DNA from: XN24 sp035514535
GTDB lineage: Bacteria > Pseudomonadota > Gammaproteobacteria > Steroidobacterales > XN24
Direction: 5' to 3'
DNA: 64,000 nucleotides
NCBI GenBank assembly: GCA_035514535.1
Contig: DATKAZ010000002.1
Span: 1 to 64,000, forward strand
Shown here: positions 43,819 through 52,736 of the stretch, piece after piece
How positions within the stretch are numbered: the stretch's first letter is position 1
Layout of the letters: every line of letters begins with the position of its first letter
Program-made: the position numbers and the translations under genes
The notes under the pieces: model-generated
What the model saw: the letters and a program-made list of their open reading frames with translations, nothing else
The model's database searches: none
Told to the model about the DNA's origin: nothing

Positions 43819-44849
43819 AGCGCTTCACCTGCGGCTGCGGCGTCAGGGTGTTCTTTGACGACTACTGGTGCACGGCCTGCGGCGCGGACCTGGGGTATGC
43901 GCCGGCGCCGGCGGAATTCCTGTCCCGTCCGCCCGGTGCGGGAGTGTTCACATCCGCCGACGGCGCTGCATGGCAGGCGTGCCGCAATCGCGACCAGCAC
44001 GCCGTCTGCAACTGGCTGCTGCCGGTGGACGATCCGCAGAACTACTGTTGCGCGTGCCGGCTCAACAGCGTCATCCCGAACCTGTCGGCGCCGGACAACC
44101 TGGGGCTGTGGCGCCGGCTCGAGCACGCCAAGCGACGCCTCGTCTACAGCCTGCTGCAGTTCGGGCTGCCGCTGGAGTCCGACCACGGCAGGCCGCCGTT
44201 GCGCTTCGAGTTTCTCGAGGACCAGCGCAGCAATCCCCAGGTCGCCGAGTCGCTCGTCATGACCGGTCACCGGGCCGGGATCATCACCATCAACCTGCTG
44301 GAGGCGGACGACGTGGCACGTCACGCCGTGCGCGAACAGATGTCCGAGCGCTATCGCACGCTGCTGGGCCATTTTCGCCACGAGAGCGGCCACTACTACG
44401 AAGACCTGCTCGTGCCGCCGGGACCGGCGCGGGCCACTTACCGCGAGCTGTTCGGTGACGAGCGCGAAAACTACGCGGCGGCGCTGGACCACCACCACGC
44501 CGCCGGCCCGCCGCCCGACTGGGGCCTGCGCTTCGTGAGTCCTTATGCGACGAGCCACCCGATGGAAGACTGGGCCGAATGCTGGTCTCACTACCTGCAC
44601 ATCGTCGACGGCCTGGAGACCGCGCGCGCGACGCGCTTCGTCCCCGAGCCGCCGTCGGAAGACTGGGACCAGGAGGTCTCGCTATGGATCTCGGTGTCGG
44701 TCAGGCTGAACGAGCTCGCGCGCGGCCTGGGGGTCGACGATCCCTATCCGTTCGTGCTGAACGGCCCGGTGCGCGCCAAGCTGGCGTTCATTCATCGACG
44801 ACTCGCAGCAACTCGGCCGGCCGCGGCGGCAGCTGCGGCAGCACGCTGA
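43815..44849 (+). CDS. Zinc-binding metallopeptidase of the alpha-E/Anbu cluster
   Basis: This 344-residue protein has an N-terminal zinc ribbon (CGCGVRVFFDDYWCTACG, residues 5-22) and further Cys pairs (YCCACRLNSVIPNL). The metallopeptidase motif is HFRHESGHYYEDL (HExGH-like) near residue 185, followed by DWAECWSHYLHIVDG, which may hold the third ligand. It begins with GTG overlapping the alpha-E stop, behind GGAGGAAG. The Ala-rich C-terminus overlaps the convergent Anbu gene by 62 bp. In many related clusters a transglutaminase-like protease takes this place. Confidence 0.85.
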   Translation: MKRFTCGCGVRVFFDDYWCTACGADLGYAPAPAEFLSRPPGAGVFTSADGAAWQACRNRDQHAVCNWLLPVDDPQNYCCACRLNSVIPNLSAPDNLGLWRRLEHAKRRLVYSLLQFGLPLESDHGRPPLRFEFLEDQRSNPQVAESLVMTGHRAGIITINLLEADDVARHAVREQMSERYRTLLGHFRHESGHYYEDLLVPPGPARATYRELFGDERENYAAALDHHHAAGPPPDWGLRFVSPYATSHPMEDWAECWSHYLHIVDGLETARATRFVPEPPSEDWDQEVSLWISVSVRLNELARGLGVDDPYPFVLNGPVRAKLAFIHRRLAATRPAAAAAAAAR

Positions 44850-45543
44850 AGGCCCTCTCGACGTAGCCTTGCCAGCTGCGTCCGAGTTCCCTCAGGTAGT
44901 CGTCGTCCGGGCCGAAAATCATGTGGCGCACGTGCTGCGGCTTGCCCGCATCGTAGATCAGCACCTCGATCGGGGCGCCCACCGACACGTTGCTGCGCAT
45001 CGTCGCGTCCATCGACAGCAATGCCACCCGCGCGGTGTCTTCAAGCGGCAGGCCCGGCTTTACGAGCCGATCGAGGATCGGCTTGCCGTACTTCAGCTCG
45101 CCGATCTGCAGGAAGCGCGTCTGGCTCGAAGCGCGAATATAGTTGCCCTCCGAATAAATCAGCAGGATGCCGGGTGCGCGCCCCTTGATCTGCCCACCGA
45201 GAATGAACGTCGCGGTCATCGCGACATCCGTCTCGCCGCCTTCGGTATGCTTGCGCCGCTGCTCGGCGTTGATCGCGCCGAGATACTCCGCGGCCTCGGC
45301 CATGTTCTGCACGGTCCTGAGGTTGGGACGCCGGTCGAATTCGAGATCGTGCCGGATACGCGTCCTGACCGCCTGGGTCGTGCCGAGATTGCCGGCCGAG
45401 AGCAGCACGAAGAAACGATCCTGTTCCTCGAGCAGGACGTGCATCTTGCCGAATACGCTGACCTGGTCGTGTCCCGCGTTGGTCCGCGAGTCGGACGCGA
45501 AAACGAGGCCCTGGTCCACCGAGATCGCGACACAATAGGTCAC
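44788..45543 (-). CDS. Anbu, proteasome-type (HslV-related) peptidase
   Basis: This 251-residue Ntn-hydrolase is of the Anbu (ancestral beta subunit) family. From GTG at 45543 it reads MTYCVAISVDQGLVFASDS, so Thr2 would be the N-terminal nucleophile after Met removal. RTNAGHDQVSVFGKMHVL and TFILGGQIKGRAPGILLIY are family-like. The frame stays open upstream, but those codons precede the conserved start and would bury the Thr. Anbu forms open helical or ring assemblies; its target is not established. It converges with the peptidase gene, overlapping its last 62 bp, so the two transcripts are antisense at their ends. Confidence 0.92.
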   Translation of the reverse strand: MTYCVAISVDQGLVFASDSRTNAGHDQVSVFGKMHVLLEEQDRFFVLLSAGNLGTTQAVRTRIRHDLEFDRRPNLRTVQNMAEAAEYLGAINAEQRRKHTEGGETDVAMTATFILGGQIKGRAPGILLIYSEGNYIRASSQTRFLQIGELKYGKPILDRLVKPGLPLEDTARVALLSMDATMRSNVSVGAPIEVLIYDAGKPQHVRHMIFGPDDDYLRELGRSWQGYVERAFSVLPQLPPRPAELLRVVDE

Positions 45544-45553
45544 GGCCGGTGCC

Positions 45554-45949
45554 TCAGGGAATGCGGATCTTGCCGCCGCCGGGCGCGCCGGGATTGCCCT
45601 GGCCCACCCCCGCGCCGGTCTCCGGGACGATGATCGAACCGGCCGCCTCGCGGCGCATTTCCTGCAGCCGCTGCATCGTCTCGGCCACTGCTTTCTCGGC
45701 GGCCGCACCGAATCCCGCCACGGCCTCGGCCAGCGAGTTCGCGGGGATCTCAAACGACAGCGGCAGCGCGCCCGCCGGCGTCATCACCTGGGCCTGGCCG
45801 ACGTAAGTGACGCTGCGTGCACTGTCGGGGCGCCCGTCGGCGGACACCGGGGTGAGGCGCTGGATCGTGCCCACGCGGCGGTCGGTAAAGATTTCCTCGA
45901 GATAAAGGTCCGCGGCGTTCATGCCGGCGTCCGTGTCCTGGTCTGCCAT
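45554..45949 (-). CDS. Conserved cytoplasmic protein of unknown function
   Basis: This 131-residue protein has no domain that I can name. It begins MADQDTDAGMNAADLYLEEI, carries TIQRLTPVSADG and VTYVGQAQVMTPAGALPLSF, and then an amphipathic helix (AAEKAVAETMQRLQEMRREA) with a Gly/Pro-rich C-terminus. I recall similar proteins in other proteobacteria, so it is probably a real conserved gene. It is 10 bp upstream of Anbu on the same strand and likely in one transcript with it. Confidence 0.75.
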   Translation of the reverse strand: MADQDTDAGMNAADLYLEEIFTDRRVGTIQRLTPVSADGRPDSARSVTYVGQAQVMTPAGALPLSFEIPANSLAEAVAGFGAAAEKAVAETMQRLQEMRREAAGSIIVPETGAGVGQGNPGAPGGGKIRIP

Positions 45950-46010
45950 CGAATAGTCCTGTTCAGGAAGTTGCTGGCTGCGAACCTTAGCAAGTTCGGG
46001 GGTGCCATGG

Positions 46011-46040
46011 AAACGAAAAAGGCCCCTTGCGGGGCCCCTT
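46011..46040 (-). terminator. Rho-independent terminator of the RRM gene
   Basis: The stem GGCCCC (46021-46026) and GGGGCC (46031-46036) has a 4-base loop, and on the minus strand it is followed by TTTTT (46020-46016). It lies about 40 bp after the stop of the RRM gene. Confidence 0.8.
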
Positions 46041-46081
46041 CCGTCGACCGGACCCGAGGGACCCGATCGCGCTTGCCGGTC

Positions 46082-46378
46082 TTACCAGCGGCCGCCGCCG
46101 CCGCCGCCACCACCGCCACTGCGGGCGGGGCGCTCTTCGCGCGGCTTGGCCTGGTTGACCTTGATATTACGGCCATTCAGAGGCTTGTCGTTCAGGCCGC
46201 GGATAGCTGCCTCGGCCTCGGAGCTGTTCGCCATCTCGACGAAGCCGAAGCCCTTGGACTGGCCCGAGAACTTGTCCGTGATGACGGTGGCACGGGTGAC
46301 GCTTCCGAACTCGGTGAAGGCGGTCCTAAGATCGTCTTCAGTCACACTGTAGGCCAGATTTCCAACATAGATATTCAT
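46082..46378 (-). CDS. Glycine-tailed RRM RNA-binding protein
   Basis: This 98-residue protein has a single RRM domain: RNP2 is NIYVGNLAYSV at residues 2-12 and RNP1 is KGFGFVEM near 44-51. The tail RPARSGGGGGGGGGRW is a short Gly run. Such small RRM proteins in proteobacteria and cyanobacteria are often cold-induced RNA chaperones. I chose the ATG at 46378 because the RRM begins there; an upstream in-frame start would add an unconserved leader. It follows rhlE by 91 bp on the same strand, and the pairing suggests a shared role in RNA remodelling. Confidence 0.92.
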   Translation of the reverse strand: MNIYVGNLAYSVTEDDLRTAFTEFGSVTRATVITDKFSGQSKGFGFVEMANSSEAEAAIRGLNDKPLNGRNIKVNQAKPREERPARSGGGGGGGGGRW

Positions 46379-46469
46379 AACTGTTTGCTCATTCCATACA
46401 TAGAGTGCGTTGTCGCGATACAACAGCAGCGGCCACCCAACGCACAAAGCGTCCGCTGCTGAGTTGCCC

Positions 46470-47738
<1,269 letters not shown>

Positions 47739-47883
47739 AAGTAACGCGATCTCCTGATCGGAACGCCCACCGGAAGCTTCGCTCCGGCCGGTCCAGGCTC
47801 GATTGTTGAGGTGCTCGAGGCCGACCGAAAAAGGGGCTGCCACAAGGGCCGGATGCAGACCGGTGTGCATCAGGAGTGGCGGC

Positions 47884-47911
47884 ACTATAACACAAGTACC
47901 GGCAATGCAAT
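47884..47911 (-). promoter_or_regulatory. Weak promoter candidate for rhlE
   Basis: On the minus strand TATAGT (47889-47884) would be the -10 box, with TTGCAT or ATTGCA 15-16 bp upstream as a poor -35. It would leave a leader of about 140 nt before the rhlE ATG, which is long for this window. Long leaders are common in cold-induced helicase genes. Confidence 0.35.
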
Positions 47912-47926
47912 GGTTTATTTGCTCCG

Positions 47927-48373
47927 TCAGTCCTTGACGACCGCGATGCACTCGATCTCGACGCGCGCGCCGAGGGCCAGACCGCTGGCGCCGAGGGCGC
48001 TGCGCGCCGGGCGGTTGGTCGGAAAGAACTCGACATAGACCGCGTTCATCGCGCCCCACTCGGCGATGTCGGCGAGAAACACGGTGCACTTCGCGACCCG
48101 GTCCATGGAACCGCCGTGCCGCAGGATCGCGTCGCGGATGTTCTCCAGGGTCTGGCGCGTCTCGGGCCCGATGCCGCCGGGCACGAGTTCGGACGTGCCG
48201 GGCTTGTTGCCCAGCATGCCGGACAGGAACAGCAGGTTGTCGACGCGCACGGCCTCGGAGAACGGCCAGCTACGCTCCGTGTCCGCGGCCATCGGGTAGA
48301 ACCTGACGTCGTCGCCGAGGGCCGTCGACGCCAGCAGCATCCCGACCAGGGTCATGCAAACGCGCTTCATCAT
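47927..48373 (-). CDS. RidA/YjgF-family protein with signal peptide
   Basis: This 148-residue protein has an N-terminal export signal (MKRVCMTLVGMLLASTALG) followed by a RidA fold: FLSGMLGNKPGTSELVPGGI, ETRQTLENIRDAILRHGGSM, and the C-terminal RVEIECIAVVKD. The usual active-site Arg stretch reads RPARSALGASGLALGA. Cytoplasmic RidA deaminates reactive enamines; the role of exported members is unknown. It lies 21 bp downstream of the GMC dehydrogenase gene and may belong to that transcript. Confidence 0.87.
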   Translation of the reverse strand: MMKRVCMTLVGMLLASTALGDDVRFYPMAADTERSWPFSEAVRVDNLLFLSGMLGNKPGTSELVPGGIGPETRQTLENIRDAILRHGGSMDRVAKCTVFLADIAEWGAMNAVYVEFFPTNRPARSALGASGLALGARVEIECIAVVKD

Positions 48374-48394
48374 GTGTGCCTCCTTAGTCCGGAT

Positions 48395-50056
48395 TCAGAT
48401 CTCGCCGCGCCGGGCGAACCCGGCGATGTGGTGGGCGGCGCGGAACGCCAGCGCCATGATCGTCATCGTCGGCTGGCCGCGGCCGGAGGTCACCATGCTC
48501 GAGCCGTCGCAGATGAACAGGTTGGGCACGTCGTGGCTGCGGTGGAAGCGATCCACAACCGACCGTTCCGGGTCCTCGCCCATCCGGCAGGTCCCCAGCA
48601 GGTGCGCCCCGACCGTCGACGGTACAACGGGTTCCCGCCAGACCTTCGTCGCGCCCGCGGCCTCCGCGATCCCGACGGCCCAGTCCTGCAGGAAGCCCGC
48701 CATCGCGAGGTCGTCCGGGTGGTCGCGATAGGTCACCCTGAGTGCGGGACGACCGAAGCGATCCTTGAGCGCCGGGTCGAGCGTGATGTTGTTCGACGGC
48801 ACCGGCAGCGACGTCGTGGCGGCCGCGAGAAACATGTTGCGGGTGAAACCGTGCGCGAGGGCCTGTTTGTATGACTTCCCCCAGCGCGGCACATCCGGCG
48901 GCATCGCCGTCAGCGCGAACAGCATCGGCGAAGCACTCAGGAACGGGCGCGCGTCGATGGCGCCGCCGCCGTAGAAGCCGCGCTTCGGGTCGGACTCATA
49001 GAAGTCGTGGACGAGCCGGCTGCACTGCACGCTCTTGTAGTCGTGCAGGGGTTCCTCGAACCACGCATGCGTCCCGGAGTGACCGTTGAACATCAGGTTG
49101 CGTCCCACGTAGCCGCTACCGTTCGCGAGCCCGTCGGGATGGCGGTCCGAGGCCGACATCAGCAGCAGGCGCGGCGTTTCCGCGCCGTTGGCCGCAAGGA
49201 CGACCGCCCTGACGCGCTGCGCCTGCTCGCGACCTTCGGCGTCGAAATACAGCACTTCGCGGACCCGGCCGTCCGCGCCGGTCTCGAGCCGGTGCACAGT
49301 GGATTGCGGCCGGATCTCGCAACGCCCGGTCGCCTCAGCCTGCGGGATCATCGTGACGAGGGTCGAGGACTTGGCGCCGGTCTCGCAGCCGAACCCCATG
49401 CAGAAGCCGCAGTGAATGCAGGGCGCGCGTCCGTTGAAGGGTCGCGACAGGATCGCGACCGGAGCGACCTGGGGATGCAGCCCCAGCTTGCGCGCACCCT
49501 TTTCCAGCAGCACGCCGGACGACTTGACCGGCAGCGGCGGCAACGGATACGGCCGTGAGCGCGGCGCATCGAAAGGCCCGGGTGCGCCGGAGACGCCGAT
49601 CTCCCAGTCCACCTTCGTGTACCACGGCTCGAGCTCGTCGTAGTCAATCGGCCAGTCGACGAGATCAGCGCCCCCGACCGCGCCCAGCAGGCTGCGCTCC
49701 TTGAAGTCCACCGGCCGCAGGCGCCAGAAATTCGCGGAGAAGTGCACGCTGCTGCCGCCGACCATGCGCGCATAGTAAGCGGCCGGGAAATCCGGCACCG
49801 CGGCGACCTCGGTCTCGTCCGACCTGAACGTCTGCGGGTCGGGGCCGCGCATGCCGCCGACGTATTCGTCGTTGAACAGTACCGCAAGCTCGTCGTGCGA
49901 GAACTCCGCCGTGCGGCGATACCGACCCTGCTCGAGGACAACGACGCTGAAGCCGGCGACGGACAGCTCTTTCGCCAGGATGCCGCCGGCCGAGCCCGAG
50001 CCGATGACGACGAAGTCGACCGGCTCCCGCTGTGCTAATCGTGGGTGCTCAGCCAT
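48395..50056 (-). CDS. GMC-family FAD oxidoreductase (gluconate 2-dehydrogenase large-subunit type)
   Basis: This 553-residue flavoprotein has the FAD-binding VVIGSGSAGGILAKELSVAG at residues 15-34 and the C-terminal catalytic region VGAHLLGTCRMGEDPE near 505. A Cys cluster CIHCGFCMGFGCETGAKS near 215 is typical of the membrane-type sugar or alcohol dehydrogenases. It probably oxidises a sugar or alcohol and passes electrons to a cytochrome. The ATG overlaps the end of the subunit 3 gene by 8 bp. No cytochrome subunit is present beside it. Confidence 0.88.
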   Translation of the reverse strand: MAEHPRLAQREPVDFVVIGSGSAGGILAKELSVAGFSVVVLEQGRYRRTAEFSHDELAVLFNDEYVGGMRGPDPQTFRSDETEVAAVPDFPAAYYARMVGGSSVHFSANFWRLRPVDFKERSLLGAVGGADLVDWPIDYDELEPWYTKVDWEIGVSGAPGPFDAPRSRPYPLPPLPVKSSGVLLEKGARKLGLHPQVAPVAILSRPFNGRAPCIHCGFCMGFGCETGAKSSTLVTMIPQAEATGRCEIRPQSTVHRLETGADGRVREVLYFDAEGREQAQRVRAVVLAANGAETPRLLLMSASDRHPDGLANGSGYVGRNLMFNGHSGTHAWFEEPLHDYKSVQCSRLVHDFYESDPKRGFYGGGAIDARPFLSASPMLFALTAMPPDVPRWGKSYKQALAHGFTRNMFLAAATTSLPVPSNNITLDPALKDRFGRPALRVTYRDHPDDLAMAGFLQDWAVGIAEAAGATKVWREPVVPSTVGAHLLGTCRMGEDPERSVVDRFHRSHDVPNLFICDGSSMVTSGRGQPTMTIMALAFRAAHHIAGFARRGEI

Positions 50057-50684
50057 GCTCGTGGCCCTCGCCCTGGCCGGCCTCGAGGGCGGGCGCCCCC
50101 ATCAGCTCGGCATCGTAATGCCCGAAAGGCGGCACCCAGCCATGGCGATGATCGAAGCCCAGCAACTGCCAGCCGAGGTGATCACGGTTGCCGCCGTAGG
50201 ACGGCAGCGCGAACATGCCCGCCACGGTCAGGTAGTGCATCAGGCCGAAGAACGGCGTTTCCTCGACGGCGTGCAGGATCGCATCCTGGCCTTCGGGTCC
50301 CAGGTCCGCGAAGCGCTTCCCCGCGTCCGACTCGGCGGCCAGCGTATCCACGCTCTCGATGCCGGCGCGCAATTCGCCGGCCGCGTCGGCCATGAAGTCG
50401 CCGAGCGCCTGGTCGATGAAATGAATCACGCCCGCCTCGCGCGCGCCCGGCGTCTCGTCCGTCGGGATGATCCGCGCCGCGATCGCTTCCAGCGCGGCCG
50501 CTTCGGCCGGCGCCAGGTGCCGGAAGGCTGCGCCCGCGTCCCGTGCGGCCGCCGCGGCTTCGGCCACCGCAAGCAGGCCGGGAAAGTGGAGTGCCAGCCA
50601 GGACGTCCCTGCGGCGGTACCGGCAATACGCAGGAATGCGCGCCGGGCGGGGTCGCGAGCCGTTCGTCCGGTGTCGGTCGTCAT
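50049..50684 (-). CDS. Gluconate 2-dehydrogenase subunit 3-family protein (Tat-exported)
   Basis: This 211-residue protein starts with a twin-arginine signal (RRAFLRIAGTAAGTSWLAL), so it is exported folded, probably with the GMC subunit as passenger. The mature part has AAEAAALEAIAARIIPTDET and HYLTVAGMFALPSYGGNRDH, typical of subunit 3. The 8-bp overlap with the GMC gene supports a complex. Together they form the usual periplasmic small and large pair. Confidence 0.88.
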   Translation of the reverse strand: MTTDTGRTARDPARRAFLRIAGTAAGTSWLALHFPGLLAVAEAAAAARDAGAAFRHLAPAEAAALEAIAARIIPTDETPGAREAGVIHFIDQALGDFMADAAGELRAGIESVDTLAAESDAGKRFADLGPEGQDAILHAVEETPFFGLMHYLTVAGMFALPSYGGNRDHLGWQLLGFDHRHGWVPPFGHYDAELMGAPALEAGQGEGHEHG

Positions 50685-50825
50685 CTGCTGCTTCCCCCCG
50701 ACAGAATCATGGTTCTTGATCGGCGGAACTTAGCTCCTATCGGTCGGCAGCGCCACCAGAACGCAATGCAGCATAAGATCTTGCCCGGACTGCTATAGTC
50801 GCGACCCGCCCCGAAGGCCGCGCGC

Positions 50826-51836
50826 ATGAGCAGAGACCAGGACAGTTCGCTCGCCTACCAGAACCTCCAGCCGGACGACATCCTCGCCTCGGTGGAAAGC
50901 CTGGGACTGCACTGCGACGGGCGCCTCCTCGCCCTGAACAGCTACGAGAACCGGGTCTACCAGGTCGGCATAGAGGACGGCGCGCAGGTCGTCGCGAAAT
51001 TCTACCGGCCCGGACGCTGGAGCGATGCGGCCATCCTGGAGGAGCACGCCTTCGCCTTCGAACTCGCGGCGCGCGACGTCCCGGTGGTCGTGCCGTTGCG
51101 CCACGCCAACCGCAGCCTGCATCGCCGCGGCGAGTTCCGCTTTGCCGTGTGCCCGCGCGTCAGCGGCCGGGTGCCGGAGCTGGACGACATGCGCCTGCTG
51201 CGGCAGATCGGTCGACTCGTGGCACGCCTCCACCTGTGCGGCCAGGTGGCCGGCTTCGAGCACCGGCCGCGCCTCACGCCGGCACTGCTCGGCGCGGCCT
51301 CGCGCGATTTCCTGCAACAGCGGGGCTTCATTCCCGTTCACGTCGCGGCGGCTTACGACAGCCTGTGCCGCGACCTGCTTGCCGAAGTGGAACGCGCGTG
51401 GTCGCGCGCCGGCGCACGCACGCTGCGATTGCACGGTGACTTTCACCCCGGCAACGTGCTGGTGCGCGACGAGCAGGTGCACATCGTGGACCTCGACGAC
51501 ACCTGTTCCGGCCCCGCCGTGCAGGACCTGTGGATGTTCCTCTCCGGGGATCGCCGGGAACAGGAGCCGCAACTCGCAGAACTGCTGGCCGGCTACCTCG
51601 AGTTCAGGGAATTCGACCCGGCCGAACTGCAGCTCGTCGAGGCGCTCAGGGCCTTGCGCATCATGCATTACGCCGCGTGGATCGGGCGCCGCTGGCAGGA
51701 CCCGGCTTTCAGGATCGCGTTCCCTTGGTTCGGCACGCCGCGATACTGGGAAGACCATGTCCTCGCGCTGCGGGAACAACTCGGCCTGCTGCAGGAGCCG
51801 CCGCTGGAGTGGCTCCCGCCCATGGAAGGGGCTTGA
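50826..51836 (+). CDS. srkA: Stress-response serine/threonine kinase SrkA (YihE/RdoA)
   Basis: This APH-fold protein kinase has 336 residues, near E. coli YihE (328). It begins with YQNLQPDDILASVESLGLHC and the P-loop equivalent NSYENRVYQVG near residue 40. The catalytic loop is LRLHGDFHPGNVL near 203, and the metal-binding IVDLDDTCSGP near 221. SrkA counters oxidative-stress death in E. coli. The gene stands alone, followed by a terminator candidate. Confidence 0.93.
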   Translation: MSRDQDSSLAYQNLQPDDILASVESLGLHCDGRLLALNSYENRVYQVGIEDGAQVVAKFYRPGRWSDAAILEEHAFAFELAARDVPVVVPLRHANRSLHRRGEFRFAVCPRVSGRVPELDDMRLLRQIGRLVARLHLCGQVAGFEHRPRLTPALLGAASRDFLQQRGFIPVHVAAAYDSLCRDLLAEVERAWSRAGARTLRLHGDFHPGNVLVRDEQVHIVDLDDTCSGPAVQDLWMFLSGDRREQEPQLAELLAGYLEFREFDPAELQLVEALRALRIMHYAAWIGRRWQDPAFRIAFPWFGTPRYWEDHVLALREQLGLLQEPPLEWLPPMEGA

Positions 51837-51848
51837 CCCGGGCCTCGC

Positions 51849-51876
51849 CCGCGGCCGTCAGCTGCCGCGGTTTTTC
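51849..51876 (+). terminator. Terminator candidate for srkA
   Basis: The arms CCGCGGC (51849-51855) and GCCGCGG (51864-51870) are followed by TTTTTC (51871-51876). It overlaps the 3' end of the convergent small gene. Confidence 0.62.
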
Positions 51877-52139
51877 TTCGGCCCGGGCGTCAGGTGAACG
51901 CGCCCGGCCTTGCCGAGCCGGCGCTCGTTGAGCCGGATGACGATCTCGGCAACGGCCTGCGTCACCGCCTGGAGGCTGCCCTCGCGGTGGCCGACGATGG
52001 CGTTGGGGCCCTGGGCGATTTCGTAGCGGTACCAGTTGCTCGAGAGCGCGCCTTCCGGCGCATCGGCCCGCGTGATGGACGAAACCTCGAAAGGATGGTC
52101 CAGCCGCCCCGTGGCGACTTTTTCAGTTTTGTCGGTCAT
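51858..52139 (-). CDS. Conserved small protein of unknown function
   Basis: This 93-residue protein is not one I can name. It has a Tyr/Trp patch SSNWYRYEIAQGPNAIVGHR, an amphipathic helix AVTQAVAEIVIRLNERRLGK, and a basic end KAGRVHLTPGPKKNRGS. I recall similar short proteins in other proteobacteria, which supports it being real. The last codons lie within the srkA terminator, so the two genes end convergently in the same hairpin. Confidence 0.65.
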   Translation of the reverse strand: MTDKTEKVATGRLDHPFEVSSITRADAPEGALSSNWYRYEIAQGPNAIVGHREGSLQAVTQAVAEIVIRLNERRLGKAGRVHLTPGPKKNRGS

Positions 52140-52224
52140 CCGCGCAGCTTACGCGATTCGCGCAAGATTTGCTCATCGCGGCCTCGGCGATCGTGGAGAA
52201 CGCCTATTGAACCGCAGGCCCCCA

Positions 52225-52647
52225 ATGATGAATATACTCCGCATGAATCATGCCGCCACCCGGCAGCCGGCAGCCGGCCTCGTTACCCCGCGCCTGCGGC
52301 GCGAGTACCGGACCATGGAGTGCATGGTCGAGATCTGGTGTGCCGATCACCATGGTTCGGACGCGAGAAGCGCCGGCCCTTGCGAGGCGTGTCGCGGGTT
52401 CCTCGCCTATGCCGCCCGGCGACTGGAGAAATGCCCCTACGGCGAAGCCAAGCCGACCTGTGCGAAGTGCCCGATTCATTGCTACAAGCGGGCACAGCGC
52501 GAGCAGGCCCGGGAAATCATGCGCTATGCCGGCCCGCGCATGACTTTTCGCCACCCGTGGTTGTCGGTCATGCATCTCGTCGACAAGCTGCGCCGGGTCG
52601 AGCACCCGATGGAGGCCAGGCGCCGGCGGTCGCGCCAGGATCCCTGA
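52225..52647 (+). CDS. Nitrous oxide-stimulated promoter family protein (YgbA-like)
   Basis: This protein of about 140 residues resembles E. coli YgbA. Family markers are RLRREYRTMECMVEIWC, CEACRGFLAYAARRLEKCPY, CAKCPIHCYKRAQREQAREI and MRYAGPRMTFRHPWL. The Cys pairs may bind a metal. In E. coli ygbA is controlled by the nitric-oxide sensor NsrR and its function is poorly defined. The start is uncertain: ATGs at 52225, 52228 and 52243 are all in frame and none has a good ribosome site; the conserved part begins near residue 26 of the longest form. Confidence 0.82.
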   Translation: MMNILRMNHAATRQPAAGLVTPRLRREYRTMECMVEIWCADHHGSDARSAGPCEACRGFLAYAARRLEKCPYGEAKPTCAKCPIHCYKRAQREQAREIMRYAGPRMTFRHPWLSVMHLVDKLRRVEHPMEARRRRSRQDP

Positions 52648-52736
52648 GCCGCAGACGGGTCCCCGCGCGCCGCTATTGCCTCGGGCGCGGCGAGTGCTAG
52701 CATGAAAGCGGAGCCCAATCTGCAGGTGCCAGCAAC

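Noticed and set aside
46088..46135. Run of repeated glycine codons as a possible phase-variation tract
   Set aside because: The codons are mixed GGC/GGT-type and encode the usual Gly tail of small RRM proteins; no frame-shifting homopolymer is present.
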